47,443 nucleotides of DNA. It comes from Diacronema lutheri (taxonomy: Eukaryota > Haptophyta > Pavlovophyceae > Pavlovales > Pavlovaceae). The DNA is taken from contig JAGTXO010000095.1 of NCBI GenBank assembly GCA_019448385.1, forward strand, positions 1 through 47,443, in the 5' to 3' direction. The translations under genes and the position numbers were made by a program. Shown here piece after piece: positions 39,001 through 47,443 of the stretch. Within the stretch, counting starts at the first letter, position 1. Every line of letters starts with the position of its first letter. The notes below the pieces were generated by a model. It saw only the letters and a list, made by a program, of their open reading frames with translations. It was not told where the DNA came from and did not search any database.

Positions 39001-40617
39001 CCAGGACGGCGAGGGCCGCAGGGCGCCGTCGACGTCGCGCATCGGCGGGCCGCGAGCCCGCCGCGCAGCCGTGCGGCGCGCGCGAGGCGCTCGGCGGCGC
39101 GCGCGCCGCACGGCGCGCGCGGCGGCGCGCACGCCAGCGACGGCTGCGGCCACGCCGCGCGCCAACACGGCCGCGGCGTGCGCCATCGCACCGAGCACGG
39201 CGCGTGGCGCGCCGAGCAAGCGCAGCAAGCGCGACGCCGTCGCGCGCGCCGGCGCACCGTGTGCAGGGGCCTCGCCAGCGCCAGCACCGACGCCGCCATC
39301 GCCGCAGCCGCAGGTGGCGTCGCCGCCGCCGCAGGCGTCGCGACGGACGCCGCCGCCGCCGAAACAACCGCCGCACACGTCGCCGCCGACGTTGCCACCC
39401 CAGCCGCCGTTGCGTGCGCAGGTGGCTGCGGCGCGTGCGTGCGGGAGGCGTGCCGTGCGGCGCGCATCACACGGGCTGCGCGACGCGAGCGACGCCGCCG
39501 GGGTCCCCGCTGCGCCAGGCGCGCCGTGCGCGCCAGCCTCGCCGGCCTCGCCGGCGCGCGGTCGCGCGCTCGCCTCGACGTGGCCGCCTCCGCCGCCATC
39601 GCCGCCGTCGAACCGGGCGGCGGAGGGCTGCCGCTCGAACCGCTCGTCGGCGTCGGCCGCCACCGCCGCCTCGCGCTCCGCCGCCGCGGCGGCCGCACGG
39701 CGCGCGTGGCGGAGCGCGCGGCCGCCGTCCGCTGCGCGGCGTGGCGGCGCGGGCGCGGGCTTCGGCGCGCGCGGCCCCTCGGCGCGCTCGCGGAGCACGG
39801 CGAGCGGCGTGCCCGTGGCGACGCTCGTGCAGACGCGCCGCAAGGCGGCGCTTACGCACGCGTGGACGACGCGCGCCGTCCGCTTGTCGGCGGCGCGCGC
39901 GGCGCGGCGCGCGGCCTTGGCGGCGGCCTTTTTGGCGCGCCTCTGCTCCGCCTGCTCCGACAGCGCGCGCGCCTGGCGCTCGGCTGCGAGCGCGTCCTCG
40001 GGCGAAACGGTCGGCCTCGGCGGCCGCGCGCGCGCGCTGCGACGCTGCGCGCTGCGGCGGTCGGACGGCGGCTGCCGCGGCGGCGAGGACGGCGAGCGCG
40101 AGCTCGGCGTGGGCGACCAATCGCCGCTGACGGTTGCGAGCGGCGCAAACGGGTTGTCGTCCCCGCGACCCGCGGCGTGCGACAGTGCACGCGGCGTCGG
40201 GCGCCGGCCGACCGCTGGCGGGCCCCACTCGGACGGCGGCTCCGAGGGCGAGCGCGCCGTCGGCGCCGCGCGTTGCGCGGCCGGCGGCGCCTCCCGGTCC
40301 AGCGCCGCCTGCTCTCTCGCCGCGGCCTGCTCGTCACCCTCCGGCACGCCACGCGGCGCGAGCACCGCGGTGGCGCAGCGCGTCGCGTTGAGCAACGCCG
40401 CCTCCATCTGCCGCACGCTGGCCTTGGCGCACGCCACACCCTGTCTCGCCCGGCGCAGCGCCTCGTGCGCGCGGCGCACTTCCGCGTCGGCATCTTCGCG
40501 CATGCCAAAGTGCGCCTGTTGCAGCCGCAGGTCCGCAGGGCGCCCCTGCGCGCGAGGGGCACGGGCGCGGCGGCGCGCAGGTGACGGAGCTGGCGCGCCG
40601 TTCTGCGCTGCGCGCAC
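25442..40617 (-). CDS. Giant multidomain protein: Ulp1-like protease, YqaJ nuclease, chromodomain, Fanzor
   Basis: A minus-strand frame open from 40,617 to the splice donor at 27,294 (about 4,440 codons), continuing after a 128-bp GT-AG intron (27,294-27,167) to the stop at 25,442 (about 575 more). The intron joins APLRTHN to VPRNVRLAASAIWVTL in phase 0. Domain order: Ala/Arg-rich N-terminal 1,000 residues with possible membrane-like Ala helices; Ala/Pro repeats (37,180-37,460); Ulp1-like protease (36,960-36,460); poly-Ala; a degenerate protease-like region (34,720-34,200); YqaJ-type nuclease (32,325-31,725); a weak protease-like region (31,390-30,915); Gly/Pro/Ala linker; chromodomain (28,611-28,430); Fanzor (28,180-25,442). 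Because stops are rare at this GC, one polyprotein is not proven: several genes or internal starts are possible. A possible splice (40,678-40,516) could link it to the upstream gene as well. Confidence 0.65.
27167..27294 (-). other. Intron inside the Fanzor coding region
   Basis: GTGCGC donor after AAT (Asn) and GCGCAG acceptor before GTG (Val). Removing these 128 nt restores Fanzor sequence across a change of frame, which is the main evidence for splicing here. There is no poly-C tract, unlike introns of the neighbouring host genes. Confidence 0.65.
28430..28611 (-). other. Chromodomain fused N-terminal to Fanzor
   Basis: About 60 residues: TYEVEAVVDERRKAGKKVTF, then FRIRWWGYDESADTWEPEAN and LVAQFRKTRDEQKRR. 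This is the full chromodomain pattern: a Y-E-V-E start, the aromatic W-W-G-Y strand, D-x-T-W-E-P, and the C-terminal helix. Aromatic-cage residues (the first Tyr, and the Trp and Tyr of WWGY) are present, so methyl-lysine histone binding is plausible. It is separated from the Fanzor start by about 85 low-complexity residues in the same uninterrupted frame. Chromodomains on chromovirus integrases steer insertion into heterochromatin; a similar targeting role is an inference. Confidence 0.85.
30915..31390 (-). other. Possible papain-fold protease-like segment
   Basis: Non-repetitive sequence between the YqaJ domain and the chromodomain: DADICALLHQLGASVAHVHV, TADWHEGWLDVQCVLL, DFVAVVRRGGRWFACEPGR and EEAFAVVYVRRGD. 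The last two blocks have the shape of the His-strand and final strand of Josephin/USP-like proteases, but Asp stands where the catalytic His would be. It may be inactive or unrelated. Assignment is weak. Confidence 0.25.
31725..32325 (-). other. YqaJ-type PD-(D/E)XK exonuclease domain
   Basis: Begins with the family hallmark QRSPRWHDERWEEVTGSKVG, then GILGEAVALRKLAAAYGI (first Glu), FAFSPDGLAIL (Asp of the motif), VLVEVKTL (E-x-K) and HRDQLQLGMHVLG (Gln helix). All expected catalytic positions are present in the right order and spacing, so an active 5'-3' exonuclease of the lambda-exonuclease/YqaJ recombinase class is likely. Such enzymes are common in phages, large DNA viruses and some transposons, where they prepare DNA ends for recombination. 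Confidence 0.8.
34200..34720 (-). other. Degenerate Ulp1-like segment (tentative)
   Basis: Contains AVVVGDAPDDALVEAAAAAL, PAVLVVQRAVDAPTSRVHGW, and TWEVEQIAGDAPDQAGVAAL. The last part resembles the P-x-Q...D-C-G block of C48 proteases but lacks the Cys. It could be a decayed duplicate of the 36.5-kb protease. Low confidence. Confidence 0.2.
36018..36099. repeat. GCG trinucleotide repeat (poly-Ala/poly-Arg)
   Basis: A GGC/GCG triplet run of about 80 bp in the giant frame, encoding about 27 consecutive Ala. It is a likely site of length variation. Confidence 0.85.
36460..36960 (-). other. Ulp1/adenain-like (C48-type) cysteine protease domain
   Basis: Candidate catalytic set in the canonical order: His in SGHFTALRLVR (codon 36,700-36,702), Asp in AVLVDTLAS (36,631-36,633) 23 residues later, then Gln in NEAAQRGATCG and Cys in GATCGLAIVGAL (36,493-36,495) 46 residues after the Asp. 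His-Asp-Gln-Cys order and spacing match Ulp1/adenain peptidases. GGGHVCHVPLAAQPAVFQDD precedes it. Proteases of this fold occur in Polintons and other large eukaryotic elements and could cut the polyprotein. Motif-level evidence only. Confidence 0.5.
37180..37460 (-). repeat. Degenerate Ala/Pro tandem repeat in the giant frame
   Basis: About five imperfect 57-63-bp units encoding FAPAADGVFPAPLAAAA-like sequence. They keep the reading frame and vary at many positions, so this is an old coding repeat, probably a flexible linker ahead of the protease. Confidence 0.7.
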
Positions 40618-43600
40618 GCCAATCGACGGGCGCGCGCGCGGCGGGGCGCGCGCGCGCGCGCGCGCGCGCGCTGCCTACCCAGCCGCCGGCCGGCTCGCGC
40701 GAGCGCGCCAGCTGCTCCGCCGCCTCGGCGTCGAGCACGCGCTGCTGCGCCTCCTCCTCGCCCAGTGCAGCGAGGTGCAGCCGGCGGGCTGCCTTGCGGC
40801 AGTTGCCCTCCGCCTTGCCCACGGCCTTGCGCGCCGCGTCGACGGGGTCGTCGTTGGCTCTGGCGCGCCTGCGCTTGCCCTTGTCGGCGGGCGGCGGCTT
40901 GGCGCGCTGCAGCGTGCCGAGCGCGTCGTCGGCTCCGCGCGCGGCCGCCCGCGGGCGGCGGGCCCCAAAAAGCGCACCGGTCGCCGTGCGCGCCGCGCAA
41001 GCAACGACCAGCGCTGACATGCCGGCGAAGACCGCACCGCCCAGCGCCACGGTTGCCACGATGCGCAGCGTCCCGTGCGCAAGCTGCGCTGCCTCCGCCG
41101 CTTTGGCGGCCTCGCGCGCGCGCGCATCGGCGGCTCTCATCTCGTGCAGCAGCCCGGCCGCGCCGCTCGCGCCGTCGCGGCCGCGCGCGAGCTCGCACAG
41201 CACCGCCGCCGCGCGCCGCGTGGGCTCGCGCGCGAGCAGCTGCGCGCCGCCGTCGGGGCGCAGCTTCTCAACGAACTCGACAAACGTCGCGTCGCGCCAG
41301 AGGGACATGCGGAAGGCCCTGTGCACCGCCCCCTCCTGCTCGCGCATCCGCCGTGCCGCCCGCCTGCCGTCGCGCGCGTGCGCGTGCGCGGCCGCGTCGA
41401 ATCCCGCGACGCCGCGCTGCGCGTCGCGCGCGGCCGACGACGGCGCCGCCGCGCTGCCCGCCAAGGGCGCCGCAGCGGCGACGCGCGCGTGCGGAGCGAC
41501 GGGATCGCCGGCGGCCGGCGGCTCGGCGCGCTGCGGCGTGCCGTTTGCTCCGCGCGCGGCCGTCCCGGGGGAGATGGCCGCGATGGCGCCGCCAGCCGCG
41601 CCGCGCGCCAGCCACGCGCATAGGCTGCCGACGAGCTCGCCGAGACCCCCGACGGTCGCCGCGGCGGCGAGTGCGCCGGGCTTGCCGGCCGACAGCGGCT
41701 CGCGAGCGTCGTCGTCGCAGCCGCCGGCACCCGTCTTGGCGAGTGCGTCGCGCTCGCCCTCGACGCCCGCCACGACCGCCGCCCCTCCGTCGTCCGCCGC
41801 GCCGGCCGCGCGCGCGGCCGGGCGCAGAGGAGGCGTGCCGGTGCAGCCGTCGCCGCTCGTCTTCGCCGTTTCCTCCACTTTGGTCACTTCGTCGCCACCT
41901 GCGCCATCTCCGACGCCGGGGCCCTTGGTCACGCTTGCCGCCATGCGCGCCGTGCCCGCCGGCCAGCCCGCCGACTGCTCGAGCGCGGCGGCGAGCGGCG
42001 CGACGCGCGTCGACTCGGGCGCGCTCTCGTCATCGGGCTCGAGCGCGTTGTGCAGGCGCGCGAGCGCGCGCTCGACGGCCGCGGCGCCACTGCCGGGGGC
42101 GCGGCTCGCCGCGCGCACCGCGCGCCGCCAGGCCGGCGCGAACATGAGCGCCGGCTCGAGCGCCGCGAGCGCGCGCGCCTCGCGCGCGTCGCTCGCGCCG
42201 AGGCGCGGCGGCACGCGCGCGGCTCCGCGCGGCGCGGTGCCTCGGAAGCGTGGGCTCAGCGTGTAGGCGAGGTGCTGCGGCACGCCGCGCGCCTCCGCGC
42301 GCGCGCGTCCGTCCTCGACCTCGCGCCGCGCCTTCGCGATCGCCGGCGTGGCGCGCGCGAGCCAGTCGGGGTCGGCGGGCAGGTGGATCACGACGAGAAT
42401 CGGCGCCCAGTCCAGCCGCGGGTTCTTGTGACGGTCGGGCACGACCCACACGAGCAGCACCGTGCCCTCCGCGCCGCACGCCGCCTCGTAGATCCTGGGC
42501 TGCGAGCGCCAATCGGGCCTGACGCGCAGCGCCCGCGCGTGGTCGATGGCGGCGGCGCGGTCGCCATTGAAGTGAACCGTCGTCACCTCGCCGATGACGG
42601 ACCGGCCGGACCGCCAGCAGAACACCGCGTCCGCCGACCCGCCGGCGATGGCCGCGAGCGATTCGGGCGCGGCGAGCCGCGGCAAGCCCTCGAAGGCGGC
42701 AAAGTCCTCGTGCGCATTGTACACGCCGCCCCAGCCGTCGTGCGCGTACGCGCGCGCGGCCGCTCGTACCGCGCGCGGCTGGTTCTCCACGCCCGACGTC
42801 ATGTGCCATGTCGTCCCCGCGAAGCCGGGCTCGCCCAGCTCGGCCCGCACGACGGCACCGTACCCCGCGCCCTGCGTCGGGGCGGCGAGGTGGTGCATGC
42901 CCGCGCCGGTCACGCCCTCCGTGCGCTGCCGCGTGACGATCGTGCCCGTCGCGTGCGCGAAAAGCGTGTCGACCACGGCGGGCGCGCGCCCGCTGTTCGC
43001 CCGTAGCCGCGCCCTGCCCGCTTTTAGCTGCTCGGGGTCCTTGGCGTCGTACACGCGCGCGTCCGCGTCGCCCTCATCAGGCGCAGTGTAGACGCAGCGG
43101 CGTTCGAGCGGCGCCGAGCCACCGCCGTCCGCCGCCGCCGGCGAGGTTGGCGCCGCGCCCGCCGCCACCGCGCTCGTCGCCGCCGTGCCCGTCGCCACCG
43201 CCGCAGCCGCCGCGCCCGCGGGGTCGTCGTCCCCGTCCTCCGCGCCCTCCCCGTCGTCAGCGGTGGTGGCGTCGCCATCGTCCCCGTCGCCCTCGCCCCC
43301 GCCGAGGCTGCTGAATGGTCGGGGCCCCCACGCCGAGGCGGCGCGCCGCTGCGGCGCACGCGGCGGTGGCGCTCGCGACGGCGGCCTTGGCGCCGCCGCG
43401 CCGCGCGGCCTGGCCGCCGTCGACAGCGCGCGGCCTGCAGCGCCCGTGAGCGCGTCGAGCGCGGCCGTGCGTGCGATGCGGTCGTCGGGCGCGCGCAGCG
43501 CCGCCTCGACGGCCTGCAGCAGCCCGTCGGGCGCGGATCCGCCGACACTGGCATCGCACGCCTCGGCGAGCCGCGCGGCCTCGGCGAGCCGCGCGGCCTC

Positions 43601-44355
43601 GCGGGTGAACGGGCCGAAGCGCCTGGCGCGGTCGCCGAGCAGAGCGCCGATGGCGGCGCGGAGCGTGCGCGCGCGGGTCTCCTCGTACGCGGGCCGTCGT
43701 GAGGCGCGCGAGGCGCGCGTCCAAAGCCTTCTTGATGTCGACAAGGACACTCGCGCGGCGGCCGTAGAGCGTCGATGCGCTCGCCACGACCTCGGCCGCG
43801 ACTGTTGCCGCGGCGAAGCAACACGCGGCCCCACTCTGCGGGGGCGCCTTGAAGGCATCGATGGGCGGCGCTGTTCTGCCGATGCGCTGCGCAAGCTTCT
43901 TGATGAGCACGCCGGCCGCCGTGGCGTACGCCGATTCGCCGTTGCCCAAGGTGCGCGAATCGGCGAGCAGGGCGAGCGCGGCGCCGGGCGGCGCGCCGCG
44001 CTGCGCGGGGCGGCGCGAGGAGCAGGTACGCCGCCGTCCAGTGCACGAGGCCGCTGGACGCGCGGAGGCAGAGCGGTAGCACGACCACGAGCACCTGCCC
44101 AAACCGGTCCGCATCCGCGCATGCTTTGCGCAGGTTGCGCAGCGCCACCTTGAGCGCATGCTGCGAGCACCCCGTGTCGCCCACCCTAACCCTGCTCGTG
44201 CCGAAATCCGCGTAACGCAGCAGGGCGATGAGGCAAGTGGATGGGACCACGTGGGGGTGGGTATCTCCCGGCGACAGAATGGTGCTGAGGGCCAGCGAGA
44301 AACTGTCCGAGCCGCCCCGCCCGCCGGGCAAAGCGTCCTTCACGGAGTCCTCCAT
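40334..44355 (-). CDS. First protein of the element, nuclease-like segment and TM helix; two apparent frameshifts
   Basis: Starts MEDSVKDALPGGRGGSDSFS at 44,355, just inside the left edge. Coding-like sequence then changes frame twice. Frame A runs to about 44,000 (VHWTAAYLLLAPPRAA); frame B to about 43,690 (ALLADSRTLGNGESAYATAA, VLVDIKKALDARLARLTTAR); frame C to the end. Each is a +1 shift: indel, sequencing error or unseen intron. Frame C has an acidic linker, then IAGGSADAVFCWRSGRSVIG followed by EVTT and YEAACGAEGTVLLVWVVP (42,660-42,350), vaguely like a restriction-type D...E-x-T nuclease core. A TM helix (IVATVALGGAVFAGMSALVV, about 41,060) follows, then charged helices. The frame ends at 40,334, but a GT at 40,678 and AG at 40,516 could splice it in phase to the giant frame. 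Function unknown. Confidence 0.5.
40630..40670. repeat. CG dinucleotide repeat
   Basis: An alternating CG run (40,631-40,670, with one GGCGGGG break) within the candidate intron 40,678-40,516. It could form Z-DNA in principle. Confidence 0.7.
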
Positions 44356-44410
44356 CTGCAGACTGTGGGCACGTCAGTGTCCGGATGGCGGCCCGGATGA
44401 TACTTGGGAG
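44356..44410. promoter_or_regulatory. Candidate left end and promoter of the element
   Basis: 55 bp upstream of the first minus-strand start codon. It contains TGATACTTGG (44,398-44,407), the inverted partner of CCAAGTATCA at 25,025-25,034. Composition changes here from coding GC to AT-richer sequence (GAATTTACATGATGCC just beyond). No target-site duplication was identified. Confidence 0.35.
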
Positions 44411-46260
44411 AATTTACATGATGCCCTGGAGAATGCCCCGCTCTCCCACAACCAGGACCCGCCAGCGCGCCGAGCCTACTCGTTTGCCCGCGCCGCCTCT
44501 CTTTGCGCGCCCGAGCGCGGCCTCCGAGCGCGGCCAACGTCCTCCGGGGGCGTGCATCGTGGCTGCTCGGAGGGGCTGCGACGCGGCGAAAGCTCGCTGC
44601 GCGGCCGCAACGTGAGCGCGCGCGCGCGGCCGCGCGCCGGCCTGCGCTGCTCTGCACGGCCGCGCGCCGGCCTGCGCAGCCTCGTCGCGCAGCGTGAGCG
44701 CGAGCGCGCGCGAGGCGAGCTCGGCGGATGGGTGCGCGGCGGCGTTGGCGGCGGGTGCGGCGGCAGGCTGGGCGGCGGGTTTGGACGGAGAGTGTCGGGG
44801 AAGAACGGGGCGCATCCTGGCTGGGAGTTGGACGGCGCCCACCACGCGCTGGCGGATCCTGGTTGCCACCACCACCCCCCCCCCCCCCCCCCGGAGACGA
44901 GGACCAGGGGCATGGCCGACTCGCTGCGCCGCACAGCGCGCGGCGCGCGGCATGCTGCGCGACCTCAAGCACATCCAGCCGCGCTCCGCCCACGCAACGC
45001 GCGCAATGCCGCGTTGCACTGCAGGTGTGCACGTGCGGCTCTCACGCGCACTGTGTTGCACGAACGGCATCACGCCACCGAGCTGCGTCCGGACCACGCG
45101 CCGCGCGCAGGCGACCACACAGGGGCGCGCCGCGCCGCGCGTGCGCGCCCTCGCAACCGTTGCAGCACGCTCTGCCTTGCACTGCGCCGAGCCGCCGCGC
45201 GCTGTGCGCGTGCATGCAGGGCGCACGCGTGCGACGAAGCGCGCGCGCGGCGAGGCGCGCGGGCGGCTCGCTGCGCGGGCGGCAACGCGCCCAGCTGCGC
45301 CCAGGCCAGGCGCGCGCCCGCGAGTGCCACCGGGACGCACTGCCCCCGCCGGGGTCGCCGCGCGCTCTGTGTGTGCGCTCGCGCGCTGCGAGCGCGGCGG
45401 AACGTTCGTGCATGGCGCGAAGAGCGCGGCACCCGAAGACGGCTGCCCCGAGCCCGCGCCGGGTGGCAGCGAGCGGCGGCACCTCCTCGGCGAGCCCGCC
45501 CCGCGCCTTCCCCTCCACGTGGCGTTTTGAGGCAGACGGACACGCGCCCACACTGCGACTGGGCACGCTGCTCGAGGCAGACACGCACCCAACGCGCGCG
45601 CACCACGCGCCCGCGTCGGCGGGCCGGTGTGAACGAGCGAGAGCTCGGTGTCGCCAACGGGGGCACGGGCGCGACTTCGGTCCGCCTCTCGACGGACGCA
45701 GGCGACGCTGCCGGGAACTTCCCCGACGCCTGCACATCCAGGGCTTCGAGGTACAGAGCTGGGCAACAGTGCCGCTCGTCACCGATGAGGCGGCCAAGCT
45801 CGCTATCCTTGCTGCCCTCGGCTCCACCAAACAGCCGGGCGACCCAACGGTTCGTGATCGCCTGGCCGCCAGGTGCGAACCGCGCCCGTGCAAGCGCTTC
45901 ACCCGCATTCTCCGCCCCGCTGCGGACGTCCGCCTGCCGGCCGCGAACACGGCCGGTGCGCGTTGCCGCCTGGCCCAACACGAAAACCCGCCCGCCCCCG
46001 AGGCCGCAGGTCCTACCTGCCCAAGCGCAGCCCAACGGCACGCAGACAGCCCGCCTTGGCAACCGACTCGTGCGCGAGCGCTCCGCCCTCCACAAGAGCC
46101 TGCCCCACGCCACCGCCGACGCGGAGCCAGCGCAGCCGACGCCCCTCCGCGACGCTCGCGCCGCAAGGCGCAAGGGCCCCGGCGAGACGGCGTCAACCAA
46201 GCCCGCCGCTGGCACAGCGCCGGCACCCGGAGCCCACCCCAAGCCCCCGCGCACGCCTCG

Positions 46261-46301
<41 letters not shown>

Positions 46302-47078
46302 ATCGGCGGACCGATTGCGTTTTGGTGCGCCAGGCTCAATGCGCCATCGCAGTGGCGGGCCCGCAGACGCAGACGCTGACATGCCCAACGCTGGGCACTG
46401 AGGCCGCAGGCCGGCCCTCCTGGACCTGGCGGGCGAGCTGCCCGCGCAGCGGCCACGCGAGCCTCGCACTGACCGTGGCGGTCGCTGCCACCGTGATAGC
46501 TGCGGGTGCGGCGGCCTTGGCCCCAACCCCATCATCCGTCTTCATCCCCGCCCTGCTCGCGCTCGCGGCCTACGTCGGCAATCCCTGCACCGGGATCCGC
46601 CCCGCGAAGTCCACACAAGACTTATCCGTGCTGCACGCCAGCCGCGCGCGCCGACGCGCGCCGCTCCCACACGCTCACCTCCGTTTCCGCGGGCGGCCCA
46701 ACGCCCCCCCCCCCCCCCCCTCCCCCCCCCCCCCCCCCCGGCAGGCGGCCATCGAGCCGCATTAGCACACCCGCCCGGGGCCTCCCGCCGCACCCGCAGC
46801 GGCTCGGCGCCTTGAATCCTCCCGTCCCCCGGGGTGAGGCCTTCAACCCGGGCCCAGCGCGCTCCGACTGCCTCACGCGCGCCAGCGCCAACCTCGGCGG
46901 CATGGTAGACCCCGAGCGAAAAAGCCGCACTTCTCGCCGTCCTCGTCAGGCGCAAGTACGTTATCCTGCTCCTACTGCCGACGCGGCTCCCGCGCGCGCG
47001 GACTACTACGCCGGGCAGATCGCCGCAGACGCACGTGAGTGCACACGTGCGGACAAGGCGCACACGCTCGACGTCCAG
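44411..47078. other. Unassigned region with poly-C tracts
   Basis: No product could be named. Plus-strand poly-C runs at 44,875-44,892, 46,261-46,300 and 46,704-46,739, with a cag acceptor directly after the last (GGCAG then GCGGCC), suggest introns of a plus-strand gene, because tracts elsewhere mark the sense strand. One plus frame around 45,760-45,870 (ATVPLVTDEAAKLAILAALG) and one hydrophobic stretch near 46,450-46,580 (LALTVAVAATVIAAGAAAL) look protein-like. The minus strand over 45,700-45,900 also looks coding-like (RLFGGAEGSKDSELGRLIGD), so the strand is not decided. Confidence 0.35.
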
Positions 47079-47295
47079 TTAGCGCACGTGCACGTGCGCG
47101 CCACTGGTCACATTTGAGCGTCCGTGCTCGCCCACAGCGTCGCCATCCACAAGATGCGCGCTGGAGCCATCCAAGCAGGGCTCTGCCTGCTCGGCTTTCC
47201 GCAAGGCAATTTGGGCCGCGGACAGCGGACAGCGGACGGCGTGCGCGTGCGAGGTGCGAAAGGAGGAAGAAGGTAGGGAGAGTTGTGTGTGTGTG

Positions 47296-47330
<35 letters not shown>

Positions 47331-47443
47331 CGGCCGCCGGAGACGAGGACGCACTCACCGCTGTTGGCAATGCGCGCGTCACGGAGACAACTTGGCGGGC
47401 CTCGCACGCAGCTGGGCCGATCGCCGCCGTAGAGATGTCTGCA
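47079..47443 (-). CDS. 3' end of a spliced minus-strand gene, unknown function
   Basis: An exon from the window edge to about 47,360 reads ISTAAIGPAACEARQVVSVT and ends ALPTA at a strong GTGAGT donor. The following intron contains the 29-nt G run at 47,297-47,325, which is poly-C on the coding strand, as in introns elsewhere here. A cag acceptor near 47,190 reopens the frame in phase (AEPCLDGSSAHLVDGDAVGE, then HGRSNVTSGAHVHVR) to a stop at 47,079. No domain recognised; most of the gene lies beyond the window. The splice signals make it moderately credible. Confidence 0.45.

Larger units (their letters stand above)
24886..44407 (-). mobile_element. Candidate giant Fanzor-carrying mobile element (about 19.5 kb)
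   Basis: The stretch carries only minus-strand coding sequence, typical of mobile or viral cargo (Fanzor nuclease, chromodomain, YqaJ-type exonuclease, Ulp1-like protease). It contains none of the long poly-C runs that mark introns on both sides. Its edges are locally AT-richer. A 10-bp inverted pair, CCAAGTATCA at 25,025-25,034 and TGATACTTGG at 44,398-44,407, lies close to both ends, and a 61-bp tandem repeat abuts the right end. No transposase, reverse transcriptase, family B DNA polymerase or capsid was recognised, so the class cannot be named. Boundaries are provisional. An endogenous large-DNA-virus fragment is an alternative. Confidence 0.55.

Noticed and set aside
25003-44407. Polinton/Maverick or large-DNA-virus insertion
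   Set aside because: A protease and exonuclease would fit, but no family B polymerase, packaging ATPase or capsid protein was found; kept only as an alternative.
44414-45766. 450-codon minus frame over 44.4-45.8 kb
   Set aside because: Low-complexity Arg/Ala/Pro sequence with no domain; poly-C strand bias favours plus-strand transcription here, but neither strand is convincing.

Overview
This window looks like nuclear DNA from a very GC-rich unicellular eukaryote, most probably an alga. A haptophyte-like or similar lineage would fit, but the sequence alone does not settle it. The reasons are spliced genes with GT-AG introns, mitochondrial-type targeting, a 7TM receptor fused to a phosphoinositide kinase, Sfi1-type centrin-binding repeats and TIR-like membrane proteins. 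Because GC is so high, stop codons are rare in all six frames. Open frames therefore mean little here, and calls rest on recognisable domains, splice-phase continuity and non-repetitive protein sequence.

Left part (1-24,856), host-type genes. 1-708 (-): 3'-truncated gene without a known domain. 1,637-7,216 (+): multi-exon GPCR-PIPK. 7,306-8,580 (-): SAM-methyltransferase-like protein. 8,696-13,825 (+): 1,709-residue Ala/Arg-rich protein with about 30 Sfi1-like repeats. 14,491-18,776 (+): two tandem copies of a multi-TM, TIR-like gene sharing a 747-bp identical block. 18,810-19,608 (+): small unknown gene. 19,779-21,152 (-): protein with two UIM motifs and a C-terminal W-x-x-L (LIR/AIM-like) motif. 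21,599-21,919 (-): single lipoyl-domain protein with a mitochondrial-type leader, divergent by 30 bp from 21,950-24,856 (+), a seven-exon TDA3-like FAD oxidoreductase. Introns of these genes carry long poly-C runs just before the 3' splice site and several minisatellites.

Right part (about 24,886-44,407), a candidate giant mobile element read entirely on the minus strand. From its promoter side it encodes a multi-domain protein with a possible nuclease-like fold and a TM helix (44,355-40,334, with two apparent frameshifts). A 4.5-thousand-codon open frame follows (40,617-27,124), continuing through a 128-bp intron to a stop at 25,442. Along that frame, in order, are an Ulp1/adenain-like cysteine protease, a YqaJ-type exonuclease, a weak protease-like segment, a chromodomain and a complete Fanzor (eukaryotic TnpB-like RNA-guided nuclease) with RuvC-I/II/III residues and an acidic tail. 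A 61-bp low-GC tandem repeat and a short inverted repeat (CCAAGTATCA / TGATACTTGG) lie at the two edges. No reverse transcriptase, DDE transposase, family B polymerase or capsid was recognised, so the mobility mechanism is unknown. The chromodomain-Fanzor fusion inside a giant polyprotein-like frame is the most notable content of the window.

Far right (44,411-47,443): sequence rich in poly-C with no recognisable product, then the 3' part of a minus-strand gene running off the window.
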